From the NCBI GenBank assembly GCA_964608185.1, contig CAZSMR010000056.1:1-5107 (forward strand): a DNA stretch of 5,107 nt. The letters run 5' to 3'. A program made the position numbers and the translations under genes. Positions 1-4,595 of this stretch are shown one piece after another. The notes below the pieces were generated by a model. The model was not told where the DNA came from. It made no database searches and saw nothing but the letters and a program-made list of their open reading frames with translations. The stretch's first letter is position 1; every line of letters starts with the position of its first letter. This stretch comes from Porticoccus sp964608185. GTDB taxonomy: Bacteria; Pseudomonadota; Gammaproteobacteria; Pseudomonadales; Porticoccaceae.

Positions 1-234
1 GAGACAGGGCGAACGCATCAGATTCGAGTTCATGCGCAACATGCTGGTTGTCCGTTAGCTGGAGATACAAAGTATGGTGTGGATTTAATAAATAAAGAAG
101 CTCGAAAAGTTGGTCTTAAGCGAATGTTTTTGCATGCGCTAAAAATACAATTTTTGTTGCCCTGTGGAAAAAAAATATTAGTTGAAGCGCCAATACCGCC
201 TGAGCTATCTAATTACTTAAAAAAATTGGACTAA
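1..234 (+). CDS. rluC: 23S rRNA pseudouridine synthase RluC, C-terminal part (5' end outside window)
   Basis: Only the last 77 codons are present, in frame 1, ending in TAA with a second in-frame TAA directly after it. The visible part opens with TGRTHQIRVHAQHAG, the conserved segment of the RluA/RluC/RluD family, followed by PLAGDTKYG and the family's RMFLHA block near the C terminus. The catalytic aspartate region lies upstream and is not in the window. Known for the family: RluC converts specific uridines of 23S rRNA (955, 2504 and 2580 in E. coli) to pseudouridine. RluC is preferred over RluA or RluD because rluC lies next to the maf/yceD/rpmF/plsX block in many gammaproteobacteria and the tail resembles E. 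coli RluC. The exact paralogue is inferred from context; family membership is secure. Confidence 0.88.
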   Translation, partial: ETGRTHQIRVHAQHAGCPLAGDTKYGVDLINKEARKVGLKRMFLHALKIQFLLPCGKKILVEAPIPPELSNYLKKLD

Positions 235-237
235 TAA

Positions 238-882
238 ATGTCAGTTAAGCTTTTAATATTCGATTGGGATGGAACATTATGTGATTCGTTGTCGAGAATT
301 TCACATTGCGTTGATTTAGCAGCGAAAGAGCATGGCTTTTATCTTTCAAATTCTCTCGATGCAAAGGAGGTGATTGGATTGGGTTTAAAAGAAAGCTTTC
401 AGACTCTTTTTGTAGGGGCTAACAAAAAACAAATAGCCTTAATGTGCGCTTCTTACTCTAAAAATTTTATTCATTTAGATAAAATACCATCCCAAATGTA
501 TGAGGGCGCAATGGATTCATTGAAGTACTTTAAAAACCAGGGGTATCTTTTAGCTGTTGCAACAGGAAAGAGTAGGAACGGCTTTAATAGAGTGCTAAAG
601 GAGAAAAAAATGACTGATTTTTTCGATATTAGTCGATGTTCTGACGAAACTGCAAGCAAACCTAATCCATTAATGCTACTTGAAATTCTTCAAAAATTAA
701 GTGTATCACCGGAGGATTCAATAATGGTTGGAGACACAGAATATGATCTCGCGATGGCTGTTAACGCAAAGGTTCCATCGATAGCTGTAAATTATGGAGC
801 TCACAGTCCAAGTCGATTAAAAAAATATCAACCCTTATGTTTTATAGATAAAATTTCAGAAATTAAATATTATTTAAATTAA
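238..882 (+). CDS. HAD-superfamily (subfamily IA, Gph-like) phosphatase
   Basis: A 214-residue protein with all four HAD motifs: motif I DWDGTLCDS with nucleophile D9 and acid/base D11, motif II threonine T109 in VATGKS, motif III lysine K141 in SKPNP, and motif IV GDTEYD with D166 and D170 binding magnesium. Residues about 19-85 between motifs I and II form the helical C1 cap. The family hydrolyses small phosphate esters through an aspartyl-phosphate; phosphoglycolate phosphatase is the closest named type, but the substrate cannot be read from sequence. A HAD gene directly after rluC is also found in pseudomonads. The ATG follows tandem TAA stops of rluC with 3 bases between, and no clear Shine-Dalgarno site precedes it, so translation probably depends on coupling to rluC. 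The gene contains two strong internal Shine-Dalgarno-like sites (see findings). Enzyme class is sure, substrate unknown. Confidence 0.9.
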   Translation: MSVKLLIFDWDGTLCDSLSRISHCVDLAAKEHGFYLSNSLDAKEVIGLGLKESFQTLFVGANKKQIALMCASYSKNFIHLDKIPSQMYEGAMDSLKYFKNQGYLLAVATGKSRNGFNRVLKEKKMTDFFDISRCSDETASKPNPLMLLEILQKLSVSPEDSIMVGDTEYDLAMAVNAKVPSIAVNYGAHSPSRLKKYQPLCFIDKISEIKYYLN

Positions 883-915
883 TAACTTATATTAAATAGT
901 TCAAGTCAAATATAT

Positions 916-1548
916 TTAAATACGCAGCATTTTTCTTAGTTGGATAAGTGGGAGGCCAATTAGAGCTGTCGGATCTGAACTGTATACAGCATCTAAAAGA
1001 CTTATACCGCGGCTTTCTGTTCTAAGACTTCCGGCACAGTCATAAGGTGTATCTTTAGTTAAGTAGTTGTTGATTTCTTTTTCATTAAGCTTTCTAAATA
1101 AGACTTCAGTAATTACTACGTCAGTCTCAACAGAATTTCTACGAGTATCTAATACTGCAACTCCAGTTAAAAAAGTTACTCTTTGTCCAGATTGAGCTTT
1201 AAGTTGATTGAAGGCCTCTTCTCTGCCGTCTGGTTTGGTTATAAATACTGCATCTTCTTGCATACAAGGTTTGCTGATAAAGCTTGGAGCATTTAAGTTT
1301 GAAGGGTCCAATTTTAATGGATTTAAAATAGCCACCTGATCTGAACCGATTATAAGGTGGTCTGTGTATAAATTAGCTTGAGACTGAGATTTTTCCTCAG
1401 ATAATCTTCTTGCTAATGAATATGCCGATTCTTTAGGCTTTCTCTTTTCATCTATTCCTGGAGAAGCTGATATAAAAGAAACTGCTAATCTTTTCATTAA
1501 TTCTTTACGATACTTAGATGATGTAGCTAATACGATTTTTGCTGACAC
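916..1548 (-). CDS. maf: Maf-family nucleotide pyrophosphatase, YceF type (7-methyl-GTP pyrophosphatase)
   Basis: Maf proteins hydrolyse non-canonical or modified nucleoside triphosphates to monophosphates; the YceF branch prefers m7GTP in E. coli. Seen here, numbered from the GTG start: the N-terminal LATSSKYRKEL (residues 7-17), SPGIDE (29-34), the YceF-type IIGSDQV (66-72, with D70 as expected catalytic acid), QSGQRVTFLTG near 119-129, CAGS (171-174), and the C-terminal IGLPLIQLRKML. The GTG at 1546-1548 is chosen over the ATG at 1576-1578: AAGGAG lies 6 bases before the GTG, the short product (210 residues) starts where YceF starts, and the longer form adds a non-family decapeptide. Compared with the 194-residue E. 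coli YceF, the loop after SDQV carries about 23 extra residues containing an internal 12-residue repeat. The gene converges on the HAD gene and diverges from yceD, as yceF does in E. coli. Confidence 0.92.
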   Translation of the reverse strand: MSAKIVLATSSKYRKELMKRLAVSFISASPGIDEKRKPKESAYSLARRLSEEKSQSQANLYTDHLIIGSDQVAILNPLKLDPSNLNAPSFISKPCMQEDAVFITKPDGREEAFNQLKAQSGQRVTFLTGVAVLDTRRNSVETDVVITEVLFRKLNEKEINNYLTKDTPYDCAGSLRTESRGISLLDAVYSSDPTALIGLPLIQLRKMLRI

Positions 1549-1554
1549 AAAAAA

Positions 1555-1560
1555 CTCCTT
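1555..1560 (-). promoter_or_regulatory. Ribosome binding site of maf, selects the GTG start
   Basis: On the minus strand AAGGAG is followed by six T and then GTG (1546-1548). This core and spacing are near ideal. The site lies downstream of the alternative ATG at 1576-1578, so that longer start would have to be read through it; the ATG has no comparable site. Confidence 0.8.
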
Positions 1561-1578
1561 TATTCTAAGCTTAAGCAT

Positions 1579-1708
1579 ATCTTAAGATTTTTAATCAATA
1601 CGTTTAAATATCTCTGATATCAGGGCGATTTTTCATGATATATTCATTAATAATCATATAATTACAGTAATCAATCACTATAGATAGCTGGTTTTTATAA
1701 ATTTTTCT
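1579..1708. other. Divergent maf/yceD intergenic region, upstream part
   Basis: This AT-rich gap contains an 8-base palindrome TGATATCA (1615-1622), a looser symmetric pair ATGAT (1635-1639) and ATCAT (1653-1657), and a perfect TATAAT (1657-1662) in the yceD direction without a matching -35. The promoter of maf should lie here on the minus strand; the best candidate, TTGATT (1669-1674) with a 16-base spacer to TATTAA (1647-1652), is a poor match. No ORF or RNA gene is seen. Confidence 0.35.
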
Positions 1709-1728
1709 TTGACAGGGCAGAGTGTCAA
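1709..1728. repeat. Inverted repeat TTGACA-N8-TGTCAA over the -35 box, possible operator
   Basis: Two perfect 6-base arms (1709-1714 and 1723-1728) flank 8 unpaired bases, and the left arm is the -35 hexamer of the yceD promoter. The two-fold symmetry and placement suit a dimeric repressor that would block RNA polymerase. If transcription instead started further upstream, the same bases could form a 6-bp hairpin about 18 bases before yceD. I recognise no named operator; it does not resemble the E. coli FadR or FabR sites as I know them. One arm being a consensus -35 makes coincidence possible. Confidence 0.4.
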
Positions 1729-1737
1729 CACTATTAT
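1709..1737 (+). promoter_or_regulatory. Sigma70-type promoter of the yceD-rpmF-plsX-fabD-fabG block
   Basis: A consensus -35 TTGACA (1709-1714) is separated by exactly 17 bases from TATTAT (1732-1737), a 5-of-6 match to the -10 box. The bases after it, TGCGCG (1738-1743), form a GC-rich discriminator, a feature known from promoters repressed by ppGpp/DksA in the stringent response; this would suit a gene set for ribosome and lipid synthesis, but that control is inferred. The expected transcript start is near A1744, only about 3 bases before the yceD ATG at 1747. A perfect TATAAT at 1657-1662 further upstream lacks a recognisable -35 and is a weaker alternative. Confidence 0.75.
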
Positions 1738-1746
1738 TGCGCGAAT

Positions 1747-2301
1747 ATGAGTATAAGTGTGCAGTCTAAAGCATTACCTCAGTTTATTGATCCCAGACGG
1801 TTATCAGCTCATGGGAAGATATTAAATGGACATATTGATTTAAATTTATGTGACAGACTACAAGAGGCTGTTGTTGAAATAAGTACTCCAATAAGTTCTA
1901 ACTTGTCATTTTATGTTGAAGATCAGAGCCGAAAAGTAGTTCGTGTTAAATCTTCTGTAACTGTAAAAATAATGTGTCAACGTTGCCTAGTTGCAATGCC
2001 TCTGTGTCTTGAGTGTGATACAATTCTTTGTATTGTTTGGACTGAAGATGAAGCCAATACGCTTCCTAAACATTTAGATCCTTGGGTCGTGGAAGAGGAT
2101 AAGGGTGACGCAATACAGCTAGTTGAGGATGAGTTATTATTAGCCTTACCGTTTGTGGCTTACCATAATGAGGATAAATGTAACTCACTTACTTCAAGCT
2201 CAAATACAGATGCAGATTATTTAGATAATAATATTAAGCTAAAAAGGAGTCCTTTTGCAGTACTCAAGGGCTTAAAAAATAACAATTTTGATGATCAATA
2301 A
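1747..2301 (+). CDS. yceD: YceD / DUF177 family protein (23S rRNA accumulation)
   Basis: A 184-residue protein of the DUF177 family, usually encoded directly before rpmF. Family members have been linked to 23S rRNA accumulation in bacteria and plastids; the biochemical activity is not settled. Matches to the family: IDPRRLSAHG near residues 14-23, the CQRC pair (C77, C80), VEDELLLALPFVAYH (126-140) followed by C145, and the terminal SPFAVLKGLK (168-177). A second cysteine pair at C87 and C90 gives a C-x2-C-x6-C-x2-C layout that could bind zinc, an inference. The ATG at 1747 is the only usable ATG: there is no in-frame start upstream before the TAG at 1681, and the family N terminus begins soon after it. 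No Shine-Dalgarno site precedes it, and the strong promoter predicts a nearly leaderless transcript. First gene of the operon, 19 bases before rpmF. Confidence 0.92.
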   Translation: MSISVQSKALPQFIDPRRLSAHGKILNGHIDLNLCDRLQEAVVEISTPISSNLSFYVEDQSRKVVRVKSSVTVKIMCQRCLVAMPLCLECDTILCIVWTEDEANTLPKHLDPWVVEEDKGDAIQLVEDELLLALPFVAYHNEDKCNSLTSSSNTDADYLDNNIKLKRSPFAVLKGLKNNNFDDQ

Positions 2302-2307
2302 ATTTTA

Positions 2308-2314
2308 CTAGGAG
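2308..2314 (+). promoter_or_regulatory. Ribosome binding site of rpmF, selects ATG 2321
   Basis: CTAGGAG ends 6 bases before the ATG at 2321. A TTG at 2315 in the same frame lies between the site and the ATG, too close to the site to be used, and the ATG gives the family-standard MAVQ N terminus. Confidence 0.8.
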
Positions 2315-2320
2315 TTGTCC

Positions 2321-2500
2321 ATGGCCGTTCAAAAAAGTAAAGTAACTAGAGCTAGACGCGGAATGCGCCGTTCACACGACGCGTTATCAGAGCCAACCTT
2401 ATCAACTGATTCAGTTAGTGGTGAAAAGCACCAGAGACACCATGTGACTGCTGACGGATTTTATCGTGGTAAAAAAATTGCTGAAGTTTCTAGCGATTAG
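2321..2500 (+). CDS. rpmF: 50S ribosomal protein L32
   Basis: A 59-residue basic protein that closely follows E. coli L32 (57 residues): MAVQKSKVTRARRGMRRSHDA at the N terminus, then SGEKHQRHHVTADGFYRG toward the end. L32 is a small structural protein of the large ribosomal subunit. There are no cysteines, so this is the zinc-free form usual in gammaproteobacteria. The start is fixed by the AGGAG site 6 bases upstream and by the conserved MAVQ. It lies 19 bases after yceD and 26 before plsX; the yceD-rpmF-plsX order is very widely conserved and supports co-transcription. It ends in TAG. Confidence 0.98.
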   Translation: MAVQKSKVTRARRGMRRSHDALSEPTLSTDSVSGEKHQRHHVTADGFYRGKKIAEVSSD

Positions 2501-2526
2501 TATCAGTTTAAATTGATTATAATTTT

Positions 2527-3573
2527 TTGACTGATATTTTGCGTCTTGCTGTTGATGTGATGGGTGGTGACTTGGGACCTCAAGTTACAATTCCCGCTTC
2601 CCTTGCTTTTCTAAAAAATAATCCATCCGTATTGATTACTTTCTTTGGTGATTCAAAAAAAATAACTGATCAAATTACTTCTTGCCCTGACTCACAAATT
2701 ATTTCTGCTGATCGTTTTAAAGTTCTTCATTGTACGTCATCGGTTTCTATGGCGGAAAAACCATCTTTTTCTGTAAGGAACCAAAAAAAATCTTCAATGT
2801 GGCAGGCATTAGAGTCTCTCAAGGCTGGAACTGCAGATGCGTGTATAAGCGCCGGAAACACTGGTTCACTAATGGCTATGTCGCTGATTCAGCTGGGCTG
2901 TATAGATGGTATAGGTCGTCCGGCAATTTGCACTAAAATTCCAACTCTCAATTGTGAAACATCACTAATTAATGATTATACATACCTCTTGGATATAGGA
3001 GCCAATGTAACCTGTTCAGGAGAGCAGCTATATAATTTTTCTCTTATGGCATCACAAAAAGCATCAATAATAGAGGGCGTAAGTAGCCCCGTAGTCGGGC
3101 TATTAAATATTGGTACCGAGGACACTAAAGGTCGCGAAGAGCTTCATGACGCAGCCAAGCTTATAAAGGCTGATAAAAATATAAATTATTTAGGTTATGT
3201 TGAGGGTGATAGTCTATTTAAGGGTATGGTGGACATTGCTGTATGTGATGGATTTACTGGAAATATAGTCTTGAAAACTATCGAGGGGCTAGCCTTTTTA
3301 TCACAGACCCAGCTGAAGACAGAGCTGTCATCAAGTTATCTAGGAAGACTCGGAAAATTTTTAGCTGGTGCATCGTTAAGGAATTTTTATAAAAAATTAG
3401 ATCCTTCTCTTTATAATGGTGCAACTTTTCTTGGTCTTAATAACGTCGTAGTTAAGAGTCATGGTAGCGCGAGCATTAAAAGCTTTTATTCAGCATTGTC
3501 TGTAGCAACAACCGAAGCTAAATATGATCTCCCTTGTAAGATTGAAAAAAAACTACTGATTCATAAACAATAA
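2527..3573 (+). CDS. plsX: Phosphate acyltransferase PlsX (acyl-ACP:phosphate transacylase)
   Basis: PlsX transfers acyl groups from acyl-ACP to inorganic phosphate; the acyl-phosphate is then used by PlsY to acylate glycerol-3-phosphate, the entry step of phospholipid synthesis. It is a peripheral membrane enzyme. The 348-residue protein has the family landmarks: DVMGGDLGP (10-18), SAGNTG (108-113), LDIGAN (155-160), LNIGTE (193-198), CDGFTGN (240-246), YNGA (296-299) and KSHGSA (310-315). The start is TTG at 2527: an in-frame TAA at 2509 leaves no ATG or GTG upstream, and DVMGGD begins at residue 10 as in homologues. TTG at 2539 is also possible but would leave a very short N terminus. No Shine-Dalgarno site is visible, so expression probably relies on coupling to rpmF and may be low. 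E. coli has fabH after plsX; here fabD follows. Confidence 0.96.
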   Translation: MTDILRLAVDVMGGDLGPQVTIPASLAFLKNNPSVLITFFGDSKKITDQITSCPDSQIISADRFKVLHCTSSVSMAEKPSFSVRNQKKSSMWQALESLKAGTADACISAGNTGSLMAMSLIQLGCIDGIGRPAICTKIPTLNCETSLINDYTYLLDIGANVTCSGEQLYNFSLMASQKASIIEGVSSPVVGLLNIGTEDTKGREELHDAAKLIKADKNINYLGYVEGDSLFKGMVDIAVCDGFTGNIVLKTIEGLAFLSQTQLKTELSSSYLGRLGKFLAGASLRNFYKKLDPSLYNGATFLGLNNVVVKSHGSASIKSFYSALSVATTEAKYDLPCKIEKKLLIHKQ

Positions 3574-3620
3574 TGGTCGATGAATTGATTGCTAATATGT
3601 GCTTAAAATTGAGGTTATAA
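3573..3620 (+). other. 15-codon mini-ORF bridging plsX and fabD (possible coupling element)
   Basis: An ATG overlaps the plsX stop (TAATG, 3571-3575) and opens a 15-codon frame, MVDELIANMCLKLRL, whose TAA (3618-3620) directly abuts the fabD ATG at 3621. The fabD ribosome binding site GAGG (3611-3614) lies inside it. The frame covers the whole 47-base gap, so a ribosome finishing plsX could in principle restart here and deliver itself to fabD. It has no ribosome binding site of its own and resembles no known protein; chance is quite possible in such a short gap. Confidence 0.2.
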
Positions 3621-4571
3621 ATGGATGACTACAGTTTAAATAATAGCTTGGGTTTTGTTTTTCCTGGTCAGGGATCACAAAAAATAGGAATGCTAGCTGA
3701 GTTAGAGAAAAATCATTTGGTAATAACAGAAACCTTCAATGAAGCTTCTGATGTCCTTTCATATGATCTTTGGGACCTATCACAAAACGGAACTAAAAAA
3801 GATATTATGCTTACTGAACGCACCCAGCCGCTATTACTGACAGCTAGTGTAGGAATTTGGAGGCTATGGTGTCAAAAAGGCGGCGATATGCCTTCACTTA
3901 TGGCTGGCCATAGTTTAGGTGAGTGGTCAGCATTGGTCTGTTCGGACGTCATTAGATTTGATGATGCAGTAGAATTAGTTAGGAAAAGAGGCGCCTATAT
4001 GCAAAAGGCAGTTCCTGTCGGAGACGGAGCTATGGCTGCTATAATCGGATTGGATGATAAGACTATTAAATCTGTTTGTGCTGCAAGTTGTAATGGGCAA
4101 GAAGTTGCCGCAGTTAACTTTAATTCACCAGGTCAGGTCGTTATTGCAGGTAACGCAGAAGCGGTAAGTAAGGCTATGAAAAATTGCAAAGAAGCTGGGG
4201 CAAAGCGAGTTCTACCTATACCAGTAAGTGCACCTTTTCATACAAATTTAATGAAACCAGCTGCGGAGCAGTTGTGTGAAGATATGAATAAGATTAAATT
4301 TCGTTCCCCACTTATTCCGATAGTTCACAACGTTAATGCGAAAACTGAATCGGATCCAGAGATAATCAAAAAGTTAATGATAGAGCAAATTTTTAAGCCC
4401 GTTTTGTGGGTTGATTGTGTAAATGTTATGGCAGATATGAATGTTAGTCATATAGTTGAATGTGGTGCCGGTAAAGTGTTGGGTGGATTATGTAAGCGAA
4501 TTGATAGTTCTTTTAAAGTACACTCAACTGAGGATGTTTCTTCGTTAAGCCTAGCTCTTCCGGGACTCTAA
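3621..4571 (+). CDS. fabD: Malonyl-CoA:ACP transacylase (S-malonyltransferase) FabD
   Basis: FabD moves malonate from CoA to acyl carrier protein, supplying the extender unit for fatty acid synthesis in the cytoplasm. The 316-residue protein has FPGQGSQ (14-20), the nucleophile elbow GHSLG with S98, R123 in KRGAYMQ for the malonyl carboxylate, NSPGQVVIAG (168-177), the catalytic histidine H207 in SAPFHTNLMKPAA, and GAGKVL (282-287). All key residues of the family are present and the length is normal (E. coli 309). The ATG is preceded by GAGG at a 6-base spacing, and GFVFPGQGSQ starts at residue 11; a slightly extended hydrophilic N terminus precedes it. It lies 47 bases after plsX and 24 before fabG. 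No fabH intervenes, so the condensing enzyme that starts chains must be encoded elsewhere. Confidence 0.97.
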   Translation: MDDYSLNNSLGFVFPGQGSQKIGMLAELEKNHLVITETFNEASDVLSYDLWDLSQNGTKKDIMLTERTQPLLLTASVGIWRLWCQKGGDMPSLMAGHSLGEWSALVCSDVIRFDDAVELVRKRGAYMQKAVPVGDGAMAAIIGLDDKTIKSVCAASCNGQEVAAVNFNSPGQVVIAGNAEAVSKAMKNCKEAGAKRVLPIPVSAPFHTNLMKPAAEQLCEDMNKIKFRSPLIPIVHNVNAKTESDPEIIKKLMIEQIFKPVLWVDCVNVMADMNVSHIVECGAGKVLGGLCKRIDSSFKVHSTEDVSSLSLALPGL

Positions 4572-4595
4572 TTTTAGACTAAGAAGGATTTTAAT

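Noticed and set aside
471..659. 62-codon open frame on the minus strand inside the HAD gene
   Set aside because: It lies wholly inside a gene with all HAD motifs intact, has no ribosome binding site and no recognisable protein features beyond generic hydrophobic runs.
872..900. AT-only inverted repeat (ATTTAA ... TTAAAT) after the HAD gene as a terminator
   Set aside because: The stem has no G-C pairs and no T tract follows; such repeats arise freely in AT-rich DNA.
1549..1578. Longer Maf N terminus from the ATG at 1576-1578
   Set aside because: The ten extra residues have no family match and include the AAGGAG that serves the GTG start at 1546-1548.
1647..1674. Minus-strand promoter for maf (TTGATT, 16 bases, TATTAA)
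   Set aside because: Each box matches only 4 of 6 positions; such matches are common in AT-rich DNA.
1692..1728. Second promoter reading toward maf from the minus-strand TTGACA in the inverted repeat
   Set aside because: At 16-18 bases spacing the would-be -10 is an A-rich AAAATT-like sequence with too few matches.
2315..2320. TTG start for rpmF two codons upstream
   Set aside because: It directly abuts the AGGAG site, leaving no spacing, and L32 proteins begin MAVQ at the ATG.
2518..2523. Perfect TATAAT between rpmF and plsX as an internal promoter
   Set aside because: No -35-like hexamer at 16-18 bases, no proper extended -10, and the transcript would start inside plsX after its TTG.
2783..2790. 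Run of eight A in plsX (and another in the rluC tail, about 168-175) as a frameshift site
   Set aside because: The reading frame is intact across both runs and family motifs continue after them; no slippery-site structure is visible.
2730..2936. 68-codon open frame in another forward frame inside plsX
   Set aside because: It overlaps the conserved SAGNTG region of plsX and is a shadow of that gene.
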